Positions 9,573 to 18,486 are shown, numbered from the stretch's first letter. The stretch is DNA of 32,199 bases from Bacteroidota bacterium (GCA_027593245.1 JAQCJC010000013.1:1-32199), one strand, 5' to 3'. The notes: generated by a model from the sequence alone, not told the origin. A program made the numbers and translations.

Positions 9573-10805
9573 TTATCTAATTTTCAGCGTAACTATAGTT
9601 AGGATGGCTAAAAGAATTCCAACAATCCAGAAACGAGTTACAATTTTACTTTCGTGATATCCTGATTTTTGATAATGATGATGTAAAGGCGACATTTTAA
9701 AAATGCGTCGTCCTTCACCAAATTTTTTCTTTGTGTATTTGAAATACCCAACTTGTAACATGACTGAAACATTTTCAGCCAAGAAAATTCCACACAATAG
9801 AGGGATTAGCCATTCCTTTCGAACAGCTATAGCAATAACAGCGATGATTCCGCCGATTGTCAAACTCCCCGTGTCACCCATAAAAACTTGTGCTGGAAAA
9901 GTATTGTACCATAAAAATCCAACTAGCGCACCGACAAAAGCAGCAATGTAAATTGTAATTTCCTCTACTCGGGGGATGTACATTATATTTAAGTAATCTG
10001 AGAAAATTATATTGCCTGAAACCCAAGCAAAAATCCCTAACGTTAATACAATAATTGCTGACGTCCCGGCAGCTAGTCCGTCAATACCATCCGTTAAATT
10101 TGCACCATTAGAAACAGCTGTTATGATAAAAATCACAACCAACACAAATACAATCCAAGCGTGTTTCTCTAGATTTGGATGAATCCATGTGATTAAGTCT
10201 GCGTAATCGAACTCATTGGCTTTAACAAAGGGTATTGTTGTTTTTGTAGATTTGGATTCTGGATAAAATTGCTGCGACATACCCTGTACTGATGAGACAA
10301 CTGTACGCTGTTGTATTTGTATTTGTTCTTTAATTGTGACATCTGAATGAAAAAATAAAGTTAGTGCAACAATAACACCTAGACCTATTTGTCCTAAAAT
10401 CTTAAACCTCCCTTTCAGTCCTTCTTTGTCATTTTTGAATTTTTTGATATAATCATCTATAAATCCAATGACGCCCATCCAAATTGTAGTAATTAGAAGT
10501 AAAATGATATAGATATTATCCAATTTTGCTAACAACAAAACAGGTACTAAAGTCGCTAGGATGATGATCAAGCCACCCATTGTTGGGGTTCCTACTTTTT
10601 CTTTTTGTCCTTCCAAACCTAAATCTCTTATAGTTTCTCCAACTTGTTTAGCACGAAGAATATTGATAATTTTCTTTCCAAATATTGTGGAAATCAAAAG
10701 CGATAAAATAATAGCTAAAGCAGCTCTAAAAGTCAAGAACCCAAAAAGTGAAGCGCCAGGAAACTGAAACTCTTTTTCTAAATATTCAAACAAATAGTAC
10801 AGCAT
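9573..10805 (-). CDS. mraY: Phospho-N-acetylmuramoyl-pentapeptide-transferase MraY
   Basis: Integral membrane enzyme that moves phospho-MurNAc-pentapeptide onto undecaprenyl phosphate, giving lipid I. Catalytic-type motifs are [10 protein letters not shown] with D117/D118, [12 protein letters not shown] (about 236-247), [11 protein letters not shown] (309-319) and the HHH cluster [13 protein letters not shown] (373-385). About ten membrane helices are visible. The protein has 410 residues against about 360 in E. coli. The extra length is mostly a hydrophilic insert at about 153-216 between the fourth and fifth helices. Simple topology counting from the catalytic cytoplasmic loops puts the insert on the periplasmic side. 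One base separates it from murE. Confidence 0.97.
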   Translation of the reverse strand: MLYYLFEYLEKEFQFPGASLFGFLTFRAALAIILSLLISTIFGKKIINILRAKQVGETIRDLGLEGQKEKVGTPTMGGLIIILATLVPVLLLAKLDNIYIILLLITTIWMGVIGFIDDYIKKFKNDKEGLKGRFKILGQIGLGVIVALTLFFHSDVTIKEQIQIQQRTVVSSVQGMSQQFYPESKSTKTTIPFVKANEFDYADLITWIHPNLEKHAWIVFVLVVIFIITAVSNGANLTDGIDGLAAGTSAIIVLTLGIFAWVSGNIIFSDYLNIMYIPRVEEITIYIAAFVGALVGFLWYNTFPAQVFMGDTGSLTIGGIIAVIAIAVRKEWLIPLLCGIFLAENVSVMLQVGYFKYTKKKFGEGRRIFKMSPLHHHYQKSGYHESKIVTRFWIVGILLAILTIVTLKIR

Positions 10806-10806
10806 A

Positions 10807-12270
10807 TTATTTTTGTAATTGATTTAAACATTCTTGAGCGACGACATAATCATTAAATTCAGACCGTACTCCGTTAATTTCCTGGTATGATTCATGACCT
10901 TTCCCTGCGACAAGAATTATGTCTTTAGGTTTAGCCATTTGACAAGCGGTTTTTATGGCTTGTTTTCGATTGGTTATGGCTATGATTTTCTTAAAATTTT
11001 GAGGTTCTACTCCTTCTTCCATTTGAGAAATAATCGTTTCAGGATTTTCTGATCTCGGATTATCACTTGTGAATATGACCTTGGAACTTAAAACTGAAGC
11101 GATATGCCCCATCCTTGGGCGTTTTGTTTTATCACGATCACCACCACAACCCACAACAGCGATTAAATCTTCATTTTTTGTTCGAATTTCGTTGATTGTT
11201 TGCAATACATTTTTAAGAGCATCAGGTGTATGGGCGTAATCTACAATTACAGTTATATTGCTAGGGGTGACGAAATAATCAAAACGACCACTGACATTAT
11301 CAAGGGTGCTCATAAAACGTAAAAGCTCATCCTTTTCTAATCCTAATATATCAGCACATGCAAACACTGCGGTAAGATTATAAGCATTGAAGTGGCCTAT
11401 AAGTTTGACCCATATATCACTATCGTTAATCTTCAAAAGCAAACCTTTAAAATGATTTTCAAGAATTTGAGTGCGGTAATCTGCATAGCTTTTTAAGGCA
11501 TAAGTATAGGTTTTAGCCTTGGTGTTTTGCAGCATGATTTTACCATTTTTATCGTCCGCATTAGTAAGAGCAAAAGCTGATTTTGGCAAAAGATCAAAGA
11601 AAGATTTTTTGACATCACGATAATTCGCAAAGGATGAATGGTAGTCTAGATGATCGTGTGAGAGATTGCTGAAAATTCCTCCTTTAAAATCAAGACCTTC
11701 TGTTCTTTTTTGATCAATACCATGTGAGCTTACTTCCATAAAACAAAACTCTACTCCAGCTTCATTCATTTGCTTTAAATAAGCATTGATTACAAGAGAG
11801 TCTGGTGTTGTATGCGTTGTGGAATAACTTATTTCATCTACCATTATCTTGACTGTAGAAATAATACCAACCTTATAACCAGCGGCCTTAAACAAATTGA
11901 ATAATAGCGATGTAATTGTTGTTTTGCCATTTGTCCCAGTAACCCCAATTAATTTCAAGTTTTTAGAAGGGTGGCCATAAAAATTAGCAGCCATAAACGC
12001 TAATGCCGAAGCTGATGATTGAACTTCGACATAGGTTACATGTTCTGCTTTTTCTTGTGGAATTGTTTCAGCGACTATAACACATGCGCCGTTTTCTATA
12101 GCCTTATCTATGAAAGAATGTCCATCAGACTGAACTCCATTGATCGCCACAAAAACATCATTTTCTGAAACCTTTCGCGAATCGTATTGTAACGAATTAA
12201 TGCTTTTGTCTGTTGAGCCCTGAACCGATTTTAGAGCAACGTGATACAATATGTCTTTTAATATATTCAC
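10807..12270 (-). CDS. murE: UDP-MurNAc-tripeptide synthetase MurE, DAP-adding type
   Basis: Cytoplasmic Mur ligase that adds the third stem-peptide residue. The N-terminal substrate motif is [20 protein letters not shown] (about 27-46). The ATP loop is [10 protein letters not shown] at 109-118. The HTTPDS motif and [11 protein letters not shown] follow. The selector motif DNPRSE at 403-408 has the DNPR sequence known to mark meso-diaminopimelate-adding enzymes, so the wall is predicted to be DAP type. The start is a GTG at 12270 whose bases overlap the ftsI stop (GTGA, four bases). No in-frame ATG fits the family N-terminus better. Length (487) is normal. Confidence 0.97.
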   Translation of the reverse strand: MNILKDILYHVALKSVQGSTDKSINSLQYDSRKVSENDVFVAINGVQSDGHSFIDKAIENGACVIVAETIPQEKAEHVTYVEVQSSASALAFMAANFYGHPSKNLKLIGVTGTNGKTTITSLLFNLFKAAGYKVGIISTVKIMVDEISYSTTHTTPDSLVINAYLKQMNEAGVEFCFMEVSSHGIDQKRTEGLDFKGGIFSNLSHDHLDYHSSFANYRDVKKSFFDLLPKSAFALTNADDKNGKIMLQNTKAKTYTYALKSYADYRTQILENHFKGLLLKINDSDIWVKLIGHFNAYNLTAVFACADILGLEKDELLRFMSTLDNVSGRFDYFVTPSNITVIVDYAHTPDALKNVLQTINEIRTKNEDLIAVVGCGGDRDKTKRPRMGHIASVLSSKVIFTSDNPRSENPETIISQMEEGVEPQNFKKIIAITNRKQAIKTACQMAKPKDIILVAGKGHESYQEINGVRSEFNDYVVAQECLNQLQK

Positions 12271-14276
12271 GTTAATTCTAGTATTACAGTGGCTTTTGGT
12301 GTCACTTTTTCACCCTTTCTTATCGATTGCTTGTGGACTGTACCTCGGCCAATGAGTTTCACATTCAATCCCATATTTTCTAAAATTGCAATGGCGTCCA
12401 TAGCGGGTAGCCCTTTTAGATTTGGCATTATAGTTTTGTATTTTTCCGCTGTTGTATAATAATTATTGTATTGCTCCTCAACATCAGGTGTCTTATTCTC
12501 TATTTGATCAATAACATCCTCTACTGGCACACTAGTGTATATTTTTTGTGCAATTTTTTTAAATACTGGACCAGAAACGTCAGCCCCATAGTAACCCACA
12601 CTTTTCTCGGGTTCATGTACAACAACAATGCATGAGTACTCCGGATTTTCAGCAGGAAAATATCCAGAAAATGTTGATATATAATTCAACTGTTCTTTGT
12701 TCTTATAATCTTTCTGACAAGTTCCTGTCTTACCTGCCATCGAAAAATTTTCAGTGTATAAACCATGTCCTGTTCCATGATCTTTATCAACTACATTTTG
12801 AAGTAGCTTTTGAAGTTTCTGTATTGTTTCTTTTGAGCATATTTGAGGGTTGATCACCTCAGTATCATACACTTCAATTGTTTTATCTATAGTTTTTATT
12901 CTATCTATAAACCGTGGTTTCACCATTTTTCCATCATTGGCAATTGCGTTATAAAATGTCAGCGTTTGAAGCGGTGTAAAAGACACACCATATCCGTAGG
13001 CCATCCACTGCAGAGCAATACCGCTCCATCTGTTATTTTTAATCCTAGGGTCTGGAATAATAGCTTTTCCTTCTCCAACCAAAGGGAGTTGAAGTGAATC
13101 ATTAAGATTCATTTTATACAAGCCATCAACAAATTGCGAAGGATTATCTTTATAGGCTTGGTCAATAACACTTACAATTCCTGTATTGGATGAAACCTCA
13201 AAAGCTTCAGCTACAGAAATTTTACCATAACCCCCCTTTTTTGAGTCTCTAACCTTTTTACCATAAAAAGAAAGGACCCCCTTCTTTGTATCGACAATTG
13301 TTGTTGTATCAATTTTTTTATCTTCTAATGCTACCGCCAGCGCCATCAGCTTAAATGTAGAACCCGGCTCATGAGACTCACCAATGGCGTAATTGAGGCG
13401 TTCATAGTACTTCCCTTCTTTGTTTCGCCCAAGATTAGAAATGGCTCTAATTGCCCCTGTTTTTGTTTCCATAACGACCACAGAACCGTGATCAGCTTTA
13501 TACTTTTCTAATTGCTCTAAAAGTGCATGATGAGCAATATCCTGAATATTAACATCGATGGTGGTGTAGACATCAAATCCATCTTTTGGCTCCGTCTGAT
13601 TAAAGTCGTCAATAGGTTTCCATTGGCCTTTTCCAATACTCTGCTTAAGGCGATTTCCATCGACACCGCGCAAATATTTTTCGCCAAATGCACCATCAAT
13701 TCCTACTCGAGTAATAAATCCATTTTCATCTGTTCGTTCATATCCAATGGACCGTTGTGCAATAGCGCCAAGAGGGTAATCCCTTTTTGTGCTTTGCTCA
13801 ACAATCAATCCGCCTTTGAATGCCCCTAAATCCAATAATGGGAAAGCTCTAAAACGCAAATAATCCGAGTAATCAATTTGACGTGCCAACAAGAAATATC
13901 TGTTTTTATTTTGTCTTGCCTCACGTATGCGCTTTTGCAGATTGAGCGAAGAACTGCCATTAAAGCTTGAAACAGAATCACAAAGTGCTTCAATATGAGC
14001 TTGAAAATTCCGTTCTGATGAAGTTGCCAAATCTATTCTGATATCATATTTGGGCACTGATGTAGCCAACAAACTCCCATCAACAGAATAGATATTGCCT
14101 CGGTTGGCAGGAATTACCACATCTTTTATGCTTCGCTTCTCAGCCAAAGCCCTGTAGGACTCTCCTTGAACGAACTGAATTTTTGTTAATTTAAATACAA
14201 CCAACAATGCGAAAATGAAAATACATCCGGAAATGAAATATAGCTTATTTAATATGTTGGTTTCCTTTTCGGACAT
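12267..14276 (-). CDS. ftsI: Division transpeptidase FtsI (class B PBP) with C-terminal PASTA domain
   Basis: Septal peptidoglycan transpeptidase. One membrane anchor (about 11-30) is followed by the PBP dimerisation domain with IPANRGNIYSVDG at 55-67. The penicillin-binding domain carries the catalytic SxxK motif STFK (S306, K309), the SxN motif S362-S-N364 and KTG at 516-518. After a short linker (about 585-612), residues 616-669 form one PASTA domain starting MPNLKGLPAMDAIAILENMG. PASTA-bearing FtsI is normal in Bacteroidetes but absent from E. coli FtsI. Length is 669. Three bases separate its ATG from the ftsL stop, and the stop overlaps the murE GTG. Confidence 0.96.
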   Translation of the reverse strand: MSEKETNILNKLYFISGCIFIFALLVVFKLTKIQFVQGESYRALAEKRSIKDVVIPANRGNIYSVDGSLLATSVPKYDIRIDLATSSERNFQAHIEALCDSVSSFNGSSSLNLQKRIREARQNKNRYFLLARQIDYSDYLRFRAFPLLDLGAFKGGLIVEQSTKRDYPLGAIAQRSIGYERTDENGFITRVGIDGAFGEKYLRGVDGNRLKQSIGKGQWKPIDDFNQTEPKDGFDVYTTIDVNIQDIAHHALLEQLEKYKADHGSVVVMETKTGAIRAISNLGRNKEGKYYERLNYAIGESHEPGSTFKLMALAVALEDKKIDTTTIVDTKKGVLSFYGKKVRDSKKGGYGKISVAEAFEVSSNTGIVSVIDQAYKDNPSQFVDGLYKMNLNDSLQLPLVGEGKAIIPDPRIKNNRWSGIALQWMAYGYGVSFTPLQTLTFYNAIANDGKMVKPRFIDRIKTIDKTIEVYDTEVINPQICSKETIQKLQKLLQNVVDKDHGTGHGLYTENFSMAGKTGTCQKDYKNKEQLNYISTFSGYFPAENPEYSCIVVVHEPEKSVGYYGADVSGPVFKKIAQKIYTSVPVEDVIDQIENKTPDVEEQYNNYYTTAEKYKTIMPNLKGLPAMDAIAILENMGLNVKLIGRGTVHKQSIRKGEKVTPKATVILELT

Positions 14277-14279
14277 TTA

Positions 14280-14600
14280 TCAGTTTGTGTTTGAAGCGAT
14301 TAAAATTTTTGCAGGCGGCGTTTTGGAAGGAACAATCCCTTTATCCTTAAGACGACTTCGCACAACAGACTCCAACCTTAGTTCCATTAAATCTGATCTC
14401 TTTTGCACATATAAAGAGCGTAATGCTTTCACGTCCTCATTCAATTTTGCAATGTGGTGTACTTTACGGTCAGCACTGTGTGCACTTGCTATTGTCATTA
14501 TGGCTAGAGCAGAAAAAAACAAAATCAAACGCCATTTTTTAAAAGCACCATCGCTGACCAAAAAAGTACCTTTTAAAATGTTGTACATTATGTTTTTCAT
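14280..14600 (-). CDS. ftsL: FtsL-like cell division protein
   Basis: Small bitopic protein of 106 residues. A basic cytoplasmic N-terminus (about 1-23) is followed by a hydrophobic segment near 24-42 (RLILFFSALAIMTIASAHSA). Then comes a periplasmic, coiled-coil-like helix from about 46 to 85, with regularly spaced leucine and valine, and a short Pro-containing tail. FtsL proteins diverge strongly in sequence, so the call rests on size, topology and position between rsmH and ftsI, where FtsL is found in dcw clusters. It should form the FtsQ-FtsL-FtsB-type bridge that activates FtsW/FtsI. A second ATG four codons in could also be the start. Confidence 0.8.
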   Translation of the reverse strand: MKNIMYNILKGTFLVSDGAFKKWRLILFFSALAIMTIASAHSADRKVHHIAKLNEDVKALRSLYVQKRSDLMELRLESVVRSRLKDKGIVPSKTPPAKILIASNTN

Positions 14601-14608
14601 TTTTTTCT

Positions 14609-15514
14609 CTATATTTTTTTGGCGATTCTTAGCTTAGCACTTCTCGCTCTATTGTTAATTTTAATTTCTTCATCTGTCGGAACAATCAATTTACCCACTT
14701 TCTCAAGTGGTACCGAATAATTTCCAAATACATCACGCTCAGGTTCTCCTTGAAACATACCGTTTCGTATAAAACGCTTCACCAAACGGTCTTCAAGCGA
14801 GTGATACGAAATAACACTCAACCTACCCTCTGTTTTTAATAGCTCTTTACTTGCAACCAAAAACAACTTTAGGACCTCAAGCTCATTGTTAACTTCGATG
14901 CGAATCGCCTGATAAATTTGGGCTAAAATTTTATTGTTCTTTCCTCGAGGTAAAAACTTATGTAATAACTTTTTTAACTCAAAAGTGGTTTGAATAGGCC
15001 GTTCGCTTCGAGCCTCAACAATTGTTCTCGCTATAGCTGGTGCTGACCTTAATTCACCGAAGTCCCAAAATATTCGTCTCAATTCTTCCTCAGAGTAAGA
15101 ATCCACAATTGTTTTAGCTGAAAGCTTATCTTCCTGGTTCATACGCATATCAAGTGGCGCATCAAAACGAATTGAAAACCCTCGCTCTGGCGCATCAAAC
15201 TGATAAGAAGAAACACCAAAATCGGCCAATATTCCATCTACGGCTTTTACGCCGTGAAAACGCAAAAAACGCTTCATGAACTTGAAATTTTCATTAATCA
15301 GCACAAACCGATCATCATTTATAGTATTTGAAAGAGCGTCTTTGTCCTGATCAAAAGCAAAAAGCCTACCCTCAGGACCTAGGTGTTGTAAGATTTTTCG
15401 ACTGTGACCACCACCTCCGAAAGTAACATCCACATACACCCCATTTTTTTTTATAGCCAAACCATTTACAGATTCATTTAGTAAAACAGGACTATGATAT
15501 TCCATCGGCATCAT
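14609..15514 (-). CDS. rsmH: 16S rRNA (cytosine(1402)-N(4))-methyltransferase RsmH
   Basis: S-adenosylmethionine-dependent methyltransferase (MraW) acting on C1402 of 16S rRNA in the ribosomal decoding centre. The N-terminal YHSPVLLNESVNGL leads to the SAM-binding motif VDVTFGGGGHS (about 28-38) and then FDQDKDAL. GILADFGVSSYQFD, RGFSIRFDAPLDMRM and the C-terminal VISYHSLEDRLVKR are standard family marks. Three in-frame ATGs lie at 15514, 15511 and 15505. The last gives MEYHSPVLL, closest to the family N-terminus, and would reduce the overlap with mraZ from 23 to 14 bases. The coordinates here use the longest form. Confidence 0.96.
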   Translation of the reverse strand: MMPMEYHSPVLLNESVNGLAIKKNGVYVDVTFGGGGHSRKILQHLGPEGRLFAFDQDKDALSNTINDDRFVLINENFKFMKRFLRFHGVKAVDGILADFGVSSYQFDAPERGFSIRFDAPLDMRMNQEDKLSAKTIVDSYSEEELRRIFWDFGELRSAPAIARTIVEARSERPIQTTFELKKLLHKFLPRGKNNKILAQIYQAIRIEVNNELEVLKLFLVASKELLKTEGRLSVISYHSLEDRLVKRFIRNGMFQGEPERDVFGNYSVPLEKVGKLIVPTDEEIKINNRARSAKLRIAKKI

Positions 15515-15959
15515 CTTGTCCCATCACTTCTTCTGCTAATTCTGCAAAATCATCAGCAGCATCATCTATGGCTTTTTCGTATAATTCTTTATCCCAGATC
15601 TCAATAATATTGACTGCTGAGGAAACAACAACTTCTTTAGTGATATTGGCGAATCCAACTAAGTCTTTAGGAATAAGAAGACGACCCGACGCATCCAATT
15701 CGATAGGCTTAACCCCTGCAGTAAATCTTCTTATAAAGTCGTTGTTCTTCTTTTTAAATCGATTGAGTTTATTAATCTTTTGCATTAGCTCCTCCCACTC
15801 TTTCATTGGATACAACTCCAAACAGGGCTGAAAAACTGCACGCTTTAACACAAAACCAGTTTGCATTGAAGAAGACAATTGCTTTTTTAATGCTAAAGGA
15901 AGCATCAAACGGCCTTTTGCGTCTGCTTTACATTCATATGTACCAATAAGAGTGTTCAC
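15492..15959 (-). CDS. mraZ: Transcriptional regulator / division protein MraZ
   Basis: DNA-binding protein of the AbrB-like MraZ family, the usual first gene and regulator of the dcw cluster. Two tandem repeats each carry the family D-x-x-G-R motif: DAKGRLMLP starting at residue 13 and DASGRLLIP starting at residue 89. MraZ forms rings that contact several spaced direct repeats on DNA. The C-terminal tail (about 130-155) is acidic. The start is GTG at 15959 (MNTLIGTYECK), with no suitable in-frame ATG upstream. Its promoter region contains three perfect 10-bp repeats that look like its own binding sites, so autoregulation is likely (inference). Length is 155. Confidence 0.96.
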   Translation of the reverse strand: MNTLIGTYECKADAKGRLMLPLALKKQLSSSMQTGFVLKRAVFQPCLELYPMKEWEELMQKINKLNRFKKKNNDFIRRFTAGVKPIELDASGRLLIPKDLVGFANITKEVVVSSAVNIIEIWDKELYEKAIDDAADDFAELAEEVMGQDDADGIS

Positions 15960-15990
15960 TAATTATTGTAATTAACTGTTTTGTGTATTC

Positions 15991-15998
15991 CAAAATTA
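15991..15998 (-). promoter_or_regulatory. Promoter -7 box upstream of mraZ
   Basis: The minus strand reads TAATTTTG, a perfect match to the Bacteroidetes -7 consensus TAnnTTTG. It lies 32 bases before the mraZ GTG, so a transcript would start near 15984 and have a short leader. No TTTG/TTG -33 element is present at normal spacing. That position (about 16016-16024) is occupied by the 10-bp direct repeats. This is a sequence match only. Confidence 0.55.
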
Positions 15999-16006
15999 TA
16001 AAATTA

Positions 16007-16036
16007 TTACCACTTTTTACCACTTTTTACCACTTT
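16007..16036 (-). promoter_or_regulatory. Three tandem 10-bp repeats, putative MraZ operator
   Basis: Plus-strand TTACCACTTT occurs three times without interruption or mismatch (16007-16016, 16017-16026, 16027-16036). On the minus strand this is AAAGTGGTAA three times. The spacing of one helical turn and the AAAGTGG core resemble published MraZ boxes: direct repeats containing AAAGTG in Mycoplasma, and TGGGN repeats at 10-bp spacing in E. coli. The site is 48 bases upstream of mraZ and overlaps the expected -33 region of the mraZ promoter. Repression by blocking RNA polymerase is the natural inference, but MraZ can also activate. Confidence 0.75.
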
Positions 16037-16259
16037 GTTAATAAAATTCTACCAAACGCAAAATAGTTCGATAAAATACATGGTAATTATATTTTAAATA
16101 ATTGATTATCAATAATTTAGATAAAATGTAGTGAAATTAACATTTGTGTGTTAATAAAGCATTTTGAAGGAAAATATGGTCTTATGAAATGAAAAATAAG
16201 GTCAATTTTAGCAAAACATTAAGAATCAGTATTGAGTGTCTTTATTGAATAAAATTGCT
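16037..16259. other. Divergent AT-rich intergenic region with imperfect palindrome
   Basis: Between the MraZ boxes and the promoter of the plus-strand hydrolase lie about 220 bases without a supported gene on either strand. The one notable structure is a 25-base imperfect palindrome at 16095-16119. It has two 12-base arms with one mismatched pair and a single central T; the core is ATTGAT-T-ATCAAT. The rest is simple AT-rich sequence with many short stop-interrupted frames. Confidence 0.6.
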
Positions 16260-16267
16260 TAGCTTTG
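16260..16267 (+). promoter_or_regulatory. Promoter -7 box upstream of the alpha/beta hydrolase
   Basis: TAGCTTTG matches the Bacteroidetes consensus TAnnTTTG perfectly and lies 30 bases before the chosen ATG at 16298. TTG triplets occur upstream at 16232-16234 and 16244-16246, but neither is at the ideal spacing for a -33 element. The match is in the right place and direction but rests on a short motif. Confidence 0.45.
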
Positions 16268-16297
16268 CCTTTGATACCAATTTATCAATTCACAACA

Positions 16298-17062
16298 ATG
16301 AAGTACACGTTAAAGAAGGAAGGGGAATTCTGCTACACCGAAATTGGAGAGGGACGTCCCATCATTATTTTACATGGTTTAATGGGTGGGCTCAGTAATT
16401 TTGATGGACCTATTAATTACTTCAGTAAAAACGGTTATAAATTGGTATTGCCAAAACTCCCTGTTTACGATCTAGCTTTACTCAATACGAATGTGAAAAA
16501 TTTTTCTTTCTTCCTTAGAGATTTTATTGATTTTAAAGGCTATGAAGATGTGATTTTACTAGGCAATTCATTAGGAGGTCATATTGGACTCTATTACACA
16601 AATCTCTACCCAACCAAGGTTGCTGGACTTGTGATAACAGGAAGTTCAGGGCTTTATGAAAGCGCCATGGGAAGTGGGTATACAAAAAGAAGCGACTACA
16701 ACGTTATTAAAGCCAAGGCTGAGGAGGTTTTTTATGACCCTGCTGTGGCCACCAAAGAAATTGTTGATGATGTCTTTGAAACGGTAAATGACAGAAATAA
16801 GCTCGTAAAAACACTTGCTATCGCAAAGAGTGCTATTCGACACAATATGGCGAAAGATTTACCTAAAATGTCTACTCCTACCTGTATCATTTGGGGTAAA
16901 AATGACATTGTTACTCCTCCAAACGTGGCCGATGAATTTCACAAATTACTGCCAGACTCAAACCTATACTGGATTGACAAATGTGGTCATGCAGCCATGA
17001 TGGAGCACCCCGAAACATTTAATGAAATCCTCTTAGAATGGCTCAAAATGAGAGGGCTATAA
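16298..17062 (+). CDS. Alpha/beta hydrolase
   Basis: Hydrolase of the alpha/beta fold, 254 residues. The oxyanion-hole segment LHGLMGG starts at residue 25. The nucleophile elbow is GNSLGG with S91. The likely acid is D203 in WGKNDIVTPP, and the catalytic histidine is H231 in KCGHAAMMEHP, so the triad is complete. No signal peptide is seen, so it should be cytoplasmic. The substrate cannot be told; esterase or C-C hydrolase activity is equally possible. I chose the ATG at 16298 because the longer frame begins with TTG at 16265, which overlaps the -7 promoter box. It precedes engB by ten bases and probably shares its transcript. Confidence 0.9.
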   Translation: MKYTLKKEGEFCYTEIGEGRPIIILHGLMGGLSNFDGPINYFSKNGYKLVLPKLPVYDLALLNTNVKNFSFFLRDFIDFKGYEDVILLGNSLGGHIGLYYTNLYPTKVAGLVITGSSGLYESAMGSGYTKRSDYNVIKAKAEEVFYDPAVATKEIVDDVFETVNDRNKLVKTLAIAKSAIRHNMAKDLPKMSTPTCIIWGKNDIVTPPNVADEFHKLLPDSNLYWIDKCGHAAMMEHPETFNEILLEWLKMRGL

Positions 17063-17072
17063 GATTTTTGAC

Positions 17073-17693
17073 ATGCACATCAAGACCGCAACATTTGTCG
17101 TAAGCAATCAAGATGTTTCCAAATGCCCAGAAAATAACCTTGCAGAATATGCTTTTATAGGGCGCAGTAATGTTGGTAAATCTTCATTAATTAACATGTT
17201 GACCAACAAAAACAAGCTAGCAAAAACATCTGGTAGACCTGGAAAAACTCAACTAATCAATCATTTCCTTATTAACGAACAATGGTATTTAGTAGATTTA
17301 CCTGGCTATGGCTATGCACGTGTATCAAAGTCAAGCAAAAAAACCTTTCAAAAATTTATTACAGCATATTTTCGCAAACGCAAACAATTAGTCTCTGCGT
17401 TTGTGCTTGTCGACATACGCCATGAACCCCAACAAATAGATTTGAATTTTATGCAATGGCTAGGGGAGCATCAAATTCCCTTTAGCATTATTTTTACTAA
17501 ATCAGATAAACTCAAGCCAAAAGCTATCGAGCGAAATGTGGCACATTACCAAAGCATCCTAAATAAAAGCTGGGAAGAGCTTCCCAAGCATTTTATTACC
17601 TCTTCTGCAAGTTATGAGGGTAAAGAGCAGCTGATTAACTATATTGACTCTATAAATTTATCTTTAAAAAATACAAAACCTCAATTTGATTAA
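17073..17693 (+). CDS. engB: Ribosome biogenesis GTP-binding protein EngB (YsxC/YihA)
   Basis: Small GTPase needed for late assembly of the large ribosomal subunit. Nucleotide motifs are all present: G1 GRSNVGKSS at residues 30-38, the G2 region SGRPGKTQ near 53-60, G3 DLPGYG at 75-80, G4 TKSD at 142-145 and G5 TSSAS near the C-terminus (about 173). The length of 206 residues and the TGR/SGRPGKTQ segment are typical for the family. The start ATG is at 17073, ten bases after the hydrolase stop. Confidence 0.96.
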   Translation: MHIKTATFVVSNQDVSKCPENNLAEYAFIGRSNVGKSSLINMLTNKNKLAKTSGRPGKTQLINHFLINEQWYLVDLPGYGYARVSKSSKKTFQKFITAYFRKRKQLVSAFVLVDIRHEPQQIDLNFMQWLGEHQIPFSIIFTKSDKLKPKAIERNVAHYQSILNKSWEELPKHFITSSASYEGKEQLINYIDSINLSLKNTKPQFD

Positions 17694-17748
17694 ATTATAA
17701 TCCCTACTGCCTAGATTTTTTTTTACTTTAGCAGGAAGTTTAAACCAC

Positions 17749-18486
17749 ATGAGCTATCTTCATAATATTGGCACTTATTTCTTAATGATCGCTGAAATGT
17801 TTCGTAAACCTACGAAACGATCGGTTATGAAAAATTTAATCTTGAAAGAGGTCGACGATTTGGTGATTAGTTCTCTTGGTATTGTTGCATTCATCTCCTT
17901 TTTTGTTGGTGGTGTCATCACAATACAAACTGCGCTAAATATCACTAGCCCTTTGATTCCTAAATACCTAGTTGGTTTTGCTACTCGTCAATCGATAATT
18001 TTAGAATTTGCTCCTACCTTCATATCTATAATTATGGCTGGTAAGGTTGGATCGTTTATCACTTCAAGTATTGGTTCTATGCGAGTTACAGAACAAATCG
18101 ATGCCCTTGAGGTCATGGGGGTCAATTCGATAAATTATCTTGTTTTCCCAAAAATGATTGCGCTGACGCTTTATCCTTTTGTTATTTCTATTGCTATGTT
18201 CTTGGGGATAATTGGAGGAATGGCCGCTTGTGTTTATGGGGGATTCTCAACTTTAGAAGATTACATAACGGGTATACAATTAGACTTTATCCCGTTTCAT
18301 ATGGTTTATGCTTTCATTAAAACTCTGGTGTTTGCTTTTATTTTGGCTACTATTCCTTCTTTTCATGGTTATTACATGAAAGGTGGCGCTCTAGAAGTTG
18401 GCAAAGCTAGTACTGTTGCCTTTGTCTGGACTAGTGTAGTTATCATTTTATTGAATTATATCCTAACACAAATGTTACTCAGCTGA
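17749..18486 (+). CDS. MlaE-family ABC transporter permease
   Basis: Integral membrane permease of the MlaE (TTG2B) family, which with an MlaF ATPase and an MCE protein moves phospholipids between membranes. Five or six hydrophobic segments are visible in 245 residues. The cytoplasmic coupling region EQIDALEVMGVNSINYLVFPK (about 115-135) is the family hallmark, and an amphipathic N-terminal stretch precedes the first helix. The stop overlaps the ATPase ATG by one base (TGATG), so the two are translationally coupled. No MCE-domain gene follows, unlike standard mla operons; it may be elsewhere in the genome. Confidence 0.92.
   Translation: MSYLHNIGTYFLMIAEMFRKPTKRSVMKNLILKEVDDLVISSLGIVAFISFFVGGVITIQTALNITSPLIPKYLVGFATRQSIILEFAPTFISIIMAGKVGSFITSSIGSMRVTEQIDALEVMGVNSINYLVFPKMIALTLYPFVISIAMFLGIIGGMAACVYGGFSTLEDYITGIQLDFIPFHMVYAFIKTLVFAFILATIPSFHGYYMKGGALEVGKASTVAFVWTSVVIILLNYILTQMLLS

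Noticed and set aside
16007-16036. CRISPR-like or slippage microsatellite repeat
   Set aside because: Units are contiguous 10-mers without spacers, only three copies, and located at the mraZ promoter, which fits regulator boxes better.
16265-16297. Longer alpha/beta hydrolase start using TTG at 16265
   Set aside because: It overlaps the TAGCTTTG promoter box, and the ATG at 16298 gives the normal family N-terminus.
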